Shown here in pieces: positions 1-6,948 of a stretch of DNA of 64,000 bases. The notes below the pieces were generated by a model that ran no database searches, was not told the DNA's origin, and saw nothing but the letters and a program-made list of their open reading frames with translations. The first letter of the stretch is position 1; each line of letters opens with the position of its first letter. Origin of the DNA: Bradyrhizobium diazoefficiens (GTDB lineage Bacteria > Pseudomonadota > Alphaproteobacteria > Rhizobiales > Xanthobacteraceae). The translations under genes were made by a program, and so were the position numbers. The stretch spans positions 1 to 64,000 of the forward strand of contig NZ_JAFCKW010000022.1 in the NCBI RefSeq assembly GCF_018129965.1. Direction: 5' to 3'.

Positions 1-66
1 GCGACCGCCCGACGCGACTCAAAAAAAGCCCGCCAGCGGCAATCAATCTCCCTCATCCAATTACGC

Positions 67-185
67 AAAGCTCTCGCTTGCAGGAGAGGTCGGCGCATCG
101 CGCCGGGTGAGGGCTCTATCCTCTGGGGGAGTCTCACTGTGGCGACACCCTCTCCCCAGCCCTTCCTCGCAAGCGGGAGGAGCGC
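67..185 (+). repeat. Interspersed intergenic repeat, family A, copy 1
   Basis: This non-coding stretch shares several blocks with a second copy in the opposite orientation near 29930-30050, for example CGCCGGGTGAG (101-111) and TCCTCTGGGGGAGT (119-132). Both copies also hold CACCCTCTCCCC and a CGCAAGCGGG block. Bases 1-66, left of it, hold no gene I can support. The repeat resembles the short palindromic intergenic elements common in Bradyrhizobium genomes; its function is unknown. Confidence 0.6.
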
Positions 186-215
186 ACCAGGGCAGGTGCG
201 CGATCTTCGTCGCAT

Positions 216-1418
216 CTACCGCTTCCGTTCGGGGCCGCAGACCGTGCCTTTTTCGACCATCGCGTCGATCTCGGCCTTGGAATACCCGAACTCGCCCAGC
301 ACCTCGGCAGAGTGCTCGCTGAATTTGGGCGGCAGGCGGCGCAGGCTCGGCTTGCTGCGATCGAGCCGGATCGGCGAAGCGACGCCCTTGTACCAGTCCT
401 TCTCGATAATATCGCCGCGCGCGATCGTGTGCGGGTTCGTCAACGCCTGGTCGATCTTCTGCACCGGCCCCGCGGGCAGGCCCGCGGCGAGCAGGCGGTT
501 GCACAGCGGCTCGGCCTCGTGCTGGCTGAAAACCGCGGCCAGCTCGGCGCGCAGCGCCTCGCGGTTGGCGATGCGGTCCTTGTTGCGGGCAAAGCGCGGA
601 TCGGTGCCGAGTTCGGGCTTGCCGATCTCTCTCGCGAGCTTGCGGAAGGTGCCGTCATTGCCGACGCCGATGAAGATGTTGTCGGTCTTGGTCGGGAAGA
701 TCGCATAGGGCACGAGATTGGGATGCTCGTTGCCGGTGAGGCTTGGCGGCTTGCCATGCATGAAATAATTCGCGGTGTGCGGATGCATGATCGCAAGGCC
801 AGTCTCGTACAGCGTGGTCTCGAGGAACTGGCCCTTGCCCGAGCGCTGCCGTTCAGACAGCGCCATCAGGATGCCGATCGCCGCATAGAGCCCGGTGCCG
901 ATGTCGACCAGCGGCACGCCGATCCGCATCGGTCCGCTCTCGGGCGAACCGGTCGCCGCGATCATGCCGGTCATGGCCTGGATGATGGCGTCGTAGCCGG
1001 GATTGCCGCCGCGCGGCCCGTCGGCGCCGAAGCCGCAGATCCGGCAATGCACGAGGCGCGGGAATTTCTCGCGCAGCACCTCGTTGCCGATGCCCCATTT
1101 CTCCAGCGTGCCCGGCTTGAAATTCTCGATCAGAACGTCGGCCGTCTCCAGCATCCTGAGCAGCACGGCGCGGCCGCCTTCGGAGGCGAGATCGAGGCCG
1201 ATCGAGCGCTTGTTGCGGTTGATGCCGATGAAATAGGCCGCGTCGTCCTCGTGGAAGGGAGGGCCCCAGTCGCGCACCTCGTCGCCGGCGGGCGGCTCGA
1301 CCTTGATCACGTCGGCGCCATGGTCGGCGAGAATCTGGGTGCAATAGGGACCGCCAAGCACGCGCGTGAGATCGATGACGCGCAGTCCGCTCATTGCGCC
1401 CAAAACGGGTTCAGTCAT
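216..1418 (-). CDS. CaiB/BaiF family (class III) CoA-transferase
   Basis: The 400-residue product has the full length and fold signature of family III CoA-transferases, which move CoA between carboxylic acids through an aspartyl-CoA thioester. Visible signatures are LRVIDLTRVLGGPYCTQILA near the N terminus, the ADVIKVEPPAGDEVR segment, the NRNKRSIGLDL block and VDIGTGLYAAIGI, whose Asp is the expected nucleophile. GNDGTFRKLA and the C-terminal lid follow. It starts at the ATG at 1418. The substrate cannot be told from sequence; family members act on carnitine, formyl/oxalyl, succinyl or mesaconyl groups. No pathway partner is next to it, since the neighbouring gene is ohr. It appears to be monocistronic. 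Confidence 0.88.
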   Translation of the reverse strand: MTEPVLGAMSGLRVIDLTRVLGGPYCTQILADHGADVIKVEPPAGDEVRDWGPPFHEDDAAYFIGINRNKRSIGLDLASEGGRAVLLRMLETADVLIENFKPGTLEKWGIGNEVLREKFPRLVHCRICGFGADGPRGGNPGYDAIIQAMTGMIAATGSPESGPMRIGVPLVDIGTGLYAAIGILMALSERQRSGKGQFLETTLYETGLAIMHPHTANYFMHGKPPSLTGNEHPNLVPYAIFPTKTDNIFIGVGNDGTFRKLAREIGKPELGTDPRFARNKDRIANREALRAELAAVFSQHEAEPLCNRLLAAGLPAGPVQKIDQALTNPHTIARGDIIEKDWYKGVASPIRLDRSKPSLRRLPPKFSEHSAEVLGEFGYSKAEIDAMVEKGTVCGPERKR

Positions 1419-1596
1419 GCCTTCGCTTCCCCTGTGTCGATCAATTGATCACAGGCCTAGCGAGGTTTTTTTGCGCCAGCAATGGCTTGGTGCGGTAGGG
1501 CGTATGCAGCGCCGCCGTGCCATCCCGCAGCGTGGCAAGATGAAACGGAAGCGGCCGGCCCGAGGGGGATCCCGGGCCGGCCCATCCGCTGCGCGA

Positions 1597-2022
1597 TCAG
1601 ACGACCGTCAGGCGGACGTCGACATTGCCGCGCGTCGCGTTGGAGTAGGGGCACACTTCGTGCGCCTTCGCGACCAGCGCCTCGGCTTCGGCACGGGCAA
1701 GGCCCGGCAGCGAGACGGCAAGATCGATGTCGAGACCGAAGCCGCCTTCCGCGCGCGGGCCGATGCCGACGGTCGAGGTGACGGCAGCGTCGGCGGGGAC
1801 CTTCGGGCCGCCCTGGGAGGCCACGAATTTCATCGCGCCGATGAAGCAGGCGGCGTAGCCGGCCGCAAACAGCTGCTCGGGATTGTTGCCGGCGCCGCCG
1901 CCACCGCCGAGCTCCTTCGGCGTGGTGAGCTTGACGTCGAGCGCGCCGTCGAGGGTCGCGGCATGGCCGTCGCGGCCGCCGGTGGCTTTTGCGCTGGTCT
2001 TGTAGAGGACATTTACGGACAT
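1597..2022 (-). CDS. ohr: Organic hydroperoxide resistance protein (Ohr/OsmC family)
   Basis: This 141-residue OsmC-fold thiol peroxidase reduces organic hydroperoxides in the cytoplasm. The two catalytic cysteines are visible in GYAACFIGAM (about residue 60) and HEVCPYSNATRG (about residue 125), with the LGGGGGAGNNPEQLFAAGYA segment typical of Ohr. The ATG at 2022 is chosen because GAGGAG lies just upstream and it gives the standard Ohr length; an in-frame ATG at 2106 would add 28 atypical residues and run into the operator region. The gene is divergent from ohrR, the usual arrangement in alphaproteobacteria, so it is probably repressed by OhrR and induced when OhrR is oxidised. Confidence 0.95.
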   Translation of the reverse strand: MSVNVLYKTSAKATGGRDGHAATLDGALDVKLTTPKELGGGGGAGNNPEQLFAAGYAACFIGAMKFVASQGGPKVPADAAVTSTVGIGPRAEGGFGLDIDLAVSLPGLARAEAEALVAKAHEVCPYSNATRGNVDVRLTVV

Positions 2023-2075
2023 TTTCGTCTCCTCGGGTGGTCGGGTTGGGGTCCATCCATATCGCAAACAATTAG

Positions 2076-2092
2076 ATTGTGCGCAATTGAAT
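2076..2092. promoter_or_regulatory. OhrR operator-like repeat, copy 1
   Basis: ATTGTGCGCAATTGAAT lies in the ohr/ohrR intergenic region. Its core ATTG-N4-CAAT is a short inverted repeat. A near-identical copy sits 36 bp away at 2112-2128. OhrR-type MarR regulators bind AT-rich inverted repeats of this kind; assignment to OhrR is by position and form. Confidence 0.6.
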
Positions 2093-2110
2093 TTGGCGCG
2101 CCTCACATTT

Positions 2111-2128
2111 AATTGTTCGCAATTGAAT
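2111..2128. promoter_or_regulatory. OhrR operator-like repeat, copy 2
   Basis: AATTGTTCGCAATTGAAT contains the palindrome AATTG-N4-CAATT (2111-2124) and repeats the sequence at 2076-2092 with one difference in the core. It lies between the divergent ohr and ohrR starts and is the better of the two palindromes. Confidence 0.6.
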
Positions 2129-2175
2129 GTCCCGCCGCCCGGCCCCAGAATGGAGAAAGTCCCGTGAGAGTCTCC

Positions 2176-2634
2176 ATGCCCCGGAAATCAACGACCCTGG
2201 ATCCGCAGCGCCTCGACAATCAGATCTGCTTTGCGGTCTACTCCGCCGCGCACGCCTTCAACCGCGTCTACAAGCCGCTGCTGGACCGGCTCGGCCTCAC
2301 CTATCCGCAATATCTGGTCATGCTTGTGCTGTGGGAGCGCGACGATGTGCCGGTGAAGGATATCGGCGAGAAGCTGTTCCTCGATTCGGGGACGCTCACG
2401 CCGCTGCTGAAGCGGCTCGAGGCCGCCCACCTCGTCAAGCGCACGCGCTCGCGCGAGGACGAGCGTCAGGTGCTGATCGCGCTGACGCCGCAGGGGCATG
2501 CCCTGAAGGAGAAGGCGCGCGCGGTGCCGCAATCGATCCTGGCGGCGTCGGACTGCTCGGTCTCGGAGCTGGTGGCAATGAAGGACGAGATCGTCGCGCT
2601 GCGCGACAGGCTGAATGCGGTGATCGGGGAGTAG
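2176..2634 (+). CDS. ohrR: MarR-family organic peroxide sensor/repressor OhrR
   Basis: This winged-helix MarR-family repressor senses organic hydroperoxides. The sensing cysteine is visible in LDNQICFAVYSAAHAFNR, the diagnostic OhrR N-terminal motif. The YKPLLDRLGLTYPQYLVML helix and the DSGTLTPLLKRLEAAHLVKR recognition helix with wing (SREDERQVLIALT) follow. The ATG at 2176 gives a product of 152 residues, normal for OhrR; a GTG at 2164 and an ATG at 2113 are in frame upstream, and GGAGAAAG at 2152-2159 would also suit the GTG. It is divergent from ohr and very likely represses both genes through the two repeats between them. The single-Cys (1-Cys) or 2-Cys type was not decided. Confidence 0.93.
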   Translation: MPRKSTTLDPQRLDNQICFAVYSAAHAFNRVYKPLLDRLGLTYPQYLVMLVLWERDDVPVKDIGEKLFLDSGTLTPLLKRLEAAHLVKRTRSREDERQVLIALTPQGHALKEKARAVPQSILAASDCSVSELVAMKDEIVALRDRLNAVIGE

Positions 2635-2638
2635 GGGG

Positions 2639-2905
2639 TTAGCAGAGCCGCTTTTTTGAGAAGGCTCGACCCGAGTGTGACTTGAGATACTTCTCGAATT
2701 CCAGGGCCTTCATCTTGTCAGGGGAAAGCGCAGTACCAGACCAGCGTCCACGGCTTGAACTTGGCGGTGTGAGAGGACTTGCCGGCGTTGTGCTCTGGAA
2801 TGCGCCGCTTCAAATCCTCGGTTGCGCCAATGTATTCTTGGTCGGGGAACTCGATGCTGCGGATGATGTAGACGTAGGGCTTCGCCGCACACCACGCTTC
2901 ACCCT
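2639..2905 (-). pseudogene. GIY-YIG nuclease-domain gene remnant (frameshifted)
   Basis: One frame reads KPYVYIIRSIEFPDQEYIGA followed by TEDLKRRIPEHNAGK and FKPWTLVWYCAFP, a clear small GIY-YIG endonuclease domain of the UPF0213/YhbQ size class. It then hits a TGA at 2718-2720. The neighbouring frame continues at once with DKMKALEFEKYLKSHSGRAF and ends at a TAA at 2639-2641, exactly what the family has next. Dropping one T between CCCC and GAC would join the halves. No ATG, GTG or TTG lies in the correct frame just before the domain; an ATG at 2895 is out of frame. So both the start and the C terminus look damaged. It is located just downstream of tRNA-Ala. Confidence 0.75.
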
Positions 2906-2951
2906 TCGGGCTCTGCGCGACTGCGCCACGCGTAGCCCGAAGGGCGAAGCG

Positions 2952-2956
<5 letters not shown>
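2890..2956. repeat. Inverted repeat overlapping the tRNA-Ala 3' end
   Basis: A 23-nt arm at 2890-2912 is the reverse complement of 2934-2956 with one mismatch; the loop is 21 nt. The right arm runs into the CCA end of the tRNA gene and the left arm runs into the start of the GIY-YIG remnant. Confidence 0.7.
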
Positions 2957-3027
<71 letters not shown>

Positions 3028-3122
3028 GTAGTCCTTGAATGGAACGACCCTGGTGGGCCACTCCCGACCGGCGAGCCTGGTGACTCGCGCGGTGCACCCT
3101 TTTTCACAGATCAGGGACGATC

Positions 3123-3530
3123 TCAAGTCTCTTCATCACCCCCGACGTCACCAATGATGTCGGTGACGTCCTCATCGCCCTCTTCGTCGTCGGCGATGAA
3201 GGTCGAATCGTCGTCGTCATCGTCCTCGATGGTCTCGTCGACCTCGATGTCGTCCTCGGATTCGGGCACGACGGCCTTGACCTTGCCGGTGTTCTCCTCG
3301 GCGTCGGCCTCCTCGAGGGAGACTTCCTCGATCTCTGCCGGCTCCGGCGCGGTGTCGGCGGCCGGTGCATGGCGGGCTTCGGCACTGCGGCTCGCGCGGG
3401 CCGGCGCCACCGGCGCAATCGGCACCACTTCGCCGGTATAGGGCGAGATCACCGGATTCTTGTTGAGGTCATAGAACTTCTTGCCCGTGGTCGGGCAAAT
3501 ACGTTTGGTTCCGAGTTCGGACTTGGCCAC
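3123..3530 (-). CDS. TIGR02300 family acidic protein of unknown function
   Basis: This is a 135-residue protein. The N terminus (MAKSELGTKRICPTTGKKFY, then DLNKNPVISPYTGE) matches the conserved head of the alphaproteobacterial family known as TIGR02300. The rest is low-complexity and strongly acidic, with VEVSLEE-like stretches, a run of six Asp near residue 105 and further Asp/Glu clusters to the C terminus. Only one Cys is present in the head (ICPTTGKKF), so a complete zinc site is unlikely within one chain. The gene is divergent from aroA. Function is not known; the family is widespread and single-copy, suggesting a core role. No membrane segment or signal peptide is visible. Confidence 0.85.
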   Translation of the reverse strand: MAKSELGTKRICPTTGKKFYDLNKNPVISPYTGEVVPIAPVAPARASRSAEARHAPAADTAPEPAEIEEVSLEEADAEENTGKVKAVVPESEDDIEVDETIEDDDDDDSTFIADDEEGDEDVTDIIGDVGGDEET

Positions 3531-3701
3531 GGCAGAGGAATCCTGGAATGTCTGAAAAGCGGTGTTTCACTTGGCTAGTTGGCGGCCCGCTGTCAATAGC
3601 GCATTACGGGAGAACGACATGCCGGTGACGGCGGGGAGACCATGTGGTACCTGCCCGCGAGCCCCCAAGGGGCCTCCAGGGGCACATCCAAGGACACAAT
3701 C

Positions 3702-5039
3702 TTGACCCATTCCGACAAGCCAACGCCGCTCCAGTCGCGGGCCAGCGGTCCGCTGACCGGGAAAGTACGGGTCCCCGGCGACAAGTCGATTTCCCATCGC
3801 GCCCTGATCCTGGGCGCGCTCGCGGTCGGCGAAACCAGGATTTCCGGGCTGCTGGAGGGCGAGGACGTCCTCAACACCGCCAAATCCATGCAGGCCCTGG
3901 GCGCCAGGGTCGAGCGCACCGGGGATTTCGCCTGGAAGGTGAACGGCGTGGGTGTCGCGGGCTTTGCCGAGCCCAGGGCGCCGCTCGATTTCGGCAACTC
4001 CGGCACCGGCTGCCGGCTGGTTATGGGCGCCGTCGCCGGCTGCCCGATCTCGGCGGTTTTCGACGGCGACGCCTCCTTGCGCAGCCGCCCCATGCGCCGG
4101 ATCCTGGATCCGCTGGAAAAGATGGGTGCGAAGGTCGTCTCCGGCGGCGAGGGCGGCCGTCTGCCGCTCACCGTCCAGGGTGCCCGCGATCCGCTGCCGA
4201 TCAGCTACAAGACCCCCGTCGCCTCGGCCCAGATCAAGTCGGCGGTGCTGCTGGCGGGCCTCGCCGCGCCGGGCATAACGACCGTGATCGAGAGCGAGGC
4301 CAGCCGTGACCATACCGAGCTGATGCTCAGGCATTTCGGCGCCGAGATCAATTCGGTGCAGGAAGGTCAGCATGGCCGCCGCATCACCTTGGTGGGGCAG
4401 CCTGAACTCCATGGCGCGACGGTCATCGTGCCCGCCGATCCGTCTTCGGCAGCCTTCCCGGTCGTCGCGGCGTTGATCGTCGACGGTTCCGATGTCATGC
4501 TGCCCGATGTCATGACCAATCCGCTGCGCACCGGTCTGTTCACCACGCTGCGTGAGATGGGCGCCTCGATCGAGGAAAGCGAAGTGCGCGGCGATGCCGG
4601 CGAGCCGATGGCGCAATTGCGCGTGCGCGCCTCGAAGCTGCGCGGCGTCGAGGTGCCGCCCGAGCGCGCGCCGTCGATGATCGACGAATATCTCGTGCTG
4701 GCGGTGGCAGCCGCTTTCGCCGAGGGCACGACCATCATGCGCGGCCTGCAGGAGCTGCGCGTCAAGGAATCCGACCGCCTGGAGGCCACAGCCGCCATGC
4801 TGCGCGTCAACGGCGTCAAGGTCGAGGTCTCCGGCGACGATCTGATCGTCGAGGGGCGCGGCCATGTCCCTGGTGGCGGCACGGTCGCCACCCACATGGA
4901 TCATCGCATCGCGATGTCCGCGCTGGTGATGGGTTGTGCGTCCGACCAGCCCGTGACCGTCGACGACACCGCCTTCATCGCCACCAGTTTTCCGGACTTT
5001 ATCCCGATGATGCGTTCCCTTGGGGCCGAGTTTTCATGA
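3702..5039 (+). CDS. aroA: 3-phosphoshikimate 1-carboxyvinyltransferase (EPSP synthase), class II-like
   Basis: This enzyme catalyses the sixth step of the shikimate pathway: shikimate-3-phosphate plus PEP gives EPSP, for aromatic amino acids. Signatures are GKVRVPGDKSISHRALILG near the N terminus, LDFGNSGTGCRLVMG (about residue 90), DGDASLRSRPMRRIL, SAQIKSAVLLAGL, RAPSMIDEYLVLAVAAAFAE, LRVKESDRLEA and THMDHRIAMSALVMG. Overall it resembles the CP4-type (class II) enzyme. I choose the TTG at 3702, with AAGGA seven bases upstream and a product starting MTHSDKPTPLQ; an in-frame ATG at 3642 has no ribosome site and adds 20 atypical residues. The glycine in NSGTG is at the position where CP4 has Ala100. 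It is the first gene of an operon with the nucleotidyltransferase module and cmk. Confidence 0.95.
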   Translation: MTHSDKPTPLQSRASGPLTGKVRVPGDKSISHRALILGALAVGETRISGLLEGEDVLNTAKSMQALGARVERTGDFAWKVNGVGVAGFAEPRAPLDFGNSGTGCRLVMGAVAGCPISAVFDGDASLRSRPMRRILDPLEKMGAKVVSGGEGGRLPLTVQGARDPLPISYKTPVASAQIKSAVLLAGLAAPGITTVIESEASRDHTELMLRHFGAEINSVQEGQHGRRITLVGQPELHGATVIVPADPSSAAFPVVAALIVDGSDVMLPDVMTNPLRTGLFTTLREMGASIEESEVRGDAGEPMAQLRVRASKLRGVEVPPERAPSMIDEYLVLAVAAAFAEGTTIMRGLQELRVKESDRLEATAAMLRVNGVKVEVSGDDLIVEGRGHVPGGGTVATHMDHRIAMSALVMGCASDQPVTVDDTAFIATSFPDFIPMMRSLGAEFS

Positions 5040-5049
5040 GGCCGCGGCC

Positions 5050-5655
5050 ATGAGCGCAGCCTTCCACCGCGACGCCTTGCTGGACGCTTTCGATTCAATC
5101 GGCCGTGCCGCGGCCGACGCTGGAACCGAGCTTCAGATCGCGGTCTATGGAGGGTCGGCACTCATGCTGGCCAGCAATTTCCGGTTCGCGACCGAGGATG
5201 TTAACGTCTCGAAGCTCGAGCGCCCACTGCCAGACTGGTTGGAGAGGACGACAGCCGAAATTGCTGCAAAAAATGGGTGGAACGCCGATTGGTTCAACGA
5301 TCACGTCTTATTCCATCTCAGTCCACTGGCAGACAGCGCGGCCGATCATCTCGAATTCGGCACTTTCCCCCGCGACGGCACCCAGCCGGGGCTTAAGGTT
5401 TCGGTGCCATCTGCTGCATATCTTCTCGCGCTCAAGTTGAAGGCATTCCGGATCACGGACCCCGTTCGGGGAGAGACCGAGCGTCTGGATATCCTGAACT
5501 TGATGAAAGTGGTTGGAATCACGAATGTGGAACAAGCCATCGCGCTACTGGGTCGGTATTTTCCGGTGAGTGCGGCATCATCCGAGAAACAGCGCTTTCT
5601 GCTGAAGAACATGAATCTGGATGGAGGCGTTGATGCGCCCAACTACCCTCGCTGA
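5050..5655 (+). CDS. Nucleotidyltransferase-fold protein (DUF6036-like), putative toxin-antitoxin component
   Basis: The 201-residue protein has the start of a minimal nucleotidyltransferase fold: LQIAVYGGSALMLASNFRFA followed by TEDVNVSKLER (residues 25-60). In active members the second strand reads DhDh; here it is DVNV, so one metal ligand is Asn. The middle holds KVSVPSAAYLLALKLKAFR, a helix seen in AbiEii-like and DUF6036-like proteins, and RLDILNLMKVVGI. The start at 5050 lies ten bases after the aroA stop, and the stop overlaps the next gene by 23 bases, so it is translated with its neighbours. By eye it is less GC-rich than aroA or cmk, which fits insertion into the operon. A toxin or antitoxin role is inference from the fold and pairing. 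Confidence 0.7.
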   Translation: MSAAFHRDALLDAFDSIGRAAADAGTELQIAVYGGSALMLASNFRFATEDVNVSKLERPLPDWLERTTAEIAAKNGWNADWFNDHVLFHLSPLADSAADHLEFGTFPRDGTQPGLKVSVPSAAYLLALKLKAFRITDPVRGETERLDILNLMKVVGITNVEQAIALLGRYFPVSAASSEKQRFLLKNMNLDGGVDAPNYPR

Positions 5656-6043
5656 AGCCGTCGATCGCATTTGCGGTGGCGCGCCGCAGGACGTCGTGCT
5701 GGCCGAATTCCTCGACACGTTCGATCTGGCCCAGACCAGCCGCGCTCAATACGAGACGATCGAAGACGAGCCGGCATTGACGCAGAACGATCGGCTCGAT
5801 GCCCTGGTCGGCGCGATCGCCGAATATCTCGCCAAACAACGTCGTCTCGGCCGGGTGCCGGCGTGGGTCTGCGATCCGGCGCGTCGCCTCGCCGAGCCGT
5901 GGTTCACCGCGTCTTCCCCGACCGACGCAATGCGTGAATATTTGACCTATGCGAGTCCCGCCGAATTCGCGTCTCGCAACATTTTCACCGAGCAGCGGCC
6001 GCTGCGGCGTGCGCGGGGTCCTCAAGCAGCCGAGACTCAGTGA
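5633..6043 (+). CDS. Conserved partner protein of the nucleotidyltransferase, unknown function
   Basis: This 136-residue soluble protein starts MRPTTLAEAVDRICGG. A helical N-terminal half (VVLAEFLDTFDLAQTS, LDALVGAIAEYLAKQRRLG) is followed by VPAWVCDPARRLAEPWF and a terminal segment PAEFASRNIFTEQRPLRRAR. I recall similar proteins with a closing NIFTE.RPLRRA motif encoded beside DUF6036-type nucleotidyltransferases, but no function is established. GGAGG at 5623-5627 supports the ATG at 5633 over the ATG at 5621. It overlaps the nucleotidyltransferase gene by 23 bases and its stop is one base before the cmk ATG, so all four genes from aroA to cmk are coupled. It could be the neutralising partner in a two-gene module. 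Confidence 0.65.
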   Translation: MRPTTLAEAVDRICGGAPQDVVLAEFLDTFDLAQTSRAQYETIEDEPALTQNDRLDALVGAIAEYLAKQRRLGRVPAWVCDPARRLAEPWFTASSPTDAMREYLTYASPAEFASRNIFTEQRPLRRARGPQAAETQ

Positions 6044-6044
6044 C

Positions 6045-6683
6045 ATGATCATCGCCATCGACGGACCGGCGGCCTCGGGCAAGGGGACGCTCGGCAAGCG
6101 CCTTGCCCATCATTACGGCTATCGTCACCTCGATACCGGCGTGATCTACCGCGCGGTGGCTTACGCCCTGATGCAGGCCGGACATGATCTTCGCGACGAG
6201 GCGGCGGCGGTCGCTGTGGCCATGGAGCTCGATCCCGAAAAGTTCGGCAATCCCGCGCTGAAAACCCAGAAGGCCGGCGAGGGCGCCTCCATCGTCTCGG
6301 CGATCCCCAGGGTTCGCGAGGCCCTGGTCAATTTCCAGCGTCAATTCGCCGGCGAACCGCCCGGCGCGGTGCTGGATGGCCGCGACATTGGAACCGTGAT
6401 CTGCCCGCATGCCGACGTGAAGATCTTCGTCGTCGCCGACCCCAGGGTCCGCGCCCGCCGCCGAACCCTGGAAGCCCTCTCGCGGGGCGAGGAGGCGGAC
6501 GAGGCGGCCGTGCTGGCCGACATCATCCAGCGCGACGAGCGCGACATGAACCGGCCGGTCGCCCCCCTGAAACCCGCGCCCGATGCTTACTTGCTAGATA
6601 ACTCCCAACTGGATATAGAAGGCGGCGTCCGGGCCGCCATCGACATTATCGAGGCCGTCCGAGCGGGCCGGTCGCGGGGTTAA
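6045..6683 (+). CDS. cmk: (d)CMP kinase
   Basis: This kinase phosphorylates CMP and dCMP with ATP in pyrimidine salvage and DNA precursor supply. The product is 212 residues, normal for the family. It opens with MIIAIDGPAASGKGTLGKRL containing the P-loop GPAASGKGT, then HLDTGVIYRAVAYAL for the nucleotide monophosphate, LDGRDIGTVICPHADVKIFV and RARRRTLE, and ends with DNSQLDIEGGVRAAID. The ATG at 6045 is chosen because the family starts right at the P-loop strand; the in-frame ATG at 5949 lies inside the preceding gene. cmk next to aroA and rpsA is a very common bacterial order, here interrupted by the inserted two-gene module. Confidence 0.96.
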   Translation: MIIAIDGPAASGKGTLGKRLAHHYGYRHLDTGVIYRAVAYALMQAGHDLRDEAAAVAVAMELDPEKFGNPALKTQKAGEGASIVSAIPRVREALVNFQRQFAGEPPGAVLDGRDIGTVICPHADVKIFVVADPRVRARRRTLEALSRGEEADEAAVLADIIQRDERDMNRPVAPLKPAPDAYLLDNSQLDIEGGVRAAIDIIEAVRAGRSRG

Positions 6684-6948
6684 GCCGCTGCCGTCATTGG
6701 AGGAAGCGCCCGCTCCCGCTCTTTGAGGTCGATACCTCGGTCCTTCGCTTTGGGGCCGGCGCGATCCAGGCTCCGGACAAAGATTTCAACGTATCGAACG
6801 CGCGGGCCTCAGCCGGCCCGCTTCCGCTGTTCCGGCTCAAACCGGGGCAACGAGCGGTCGCTCGAAGGTTTTGTGGACCTTCCGACACTGCGCGCCCGAT
6901 ATGCCCTTGAACCCAACGGCCGGCACGACTTCCGCAACTGGAGAACAA
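6684..6948 (+). promoter_or_regulatory. rpsA leader region
   Basis: These 265 non-coding bases separate cmk from rpsA. They contain a stem GCGGGCC/GGCCCGC with a 6-nt loop at 6803-6822. Ribosomal protein S1 regulates its own translation through its leader in enterobacteria; whether this leader does so is inference. No promoter was confidently located. Confidence 0.35.

Noticed and set aside
3369..4904. Minus-strand frames opposite aroA
   Set aside because: Shadow frames of aroA; no motifs.
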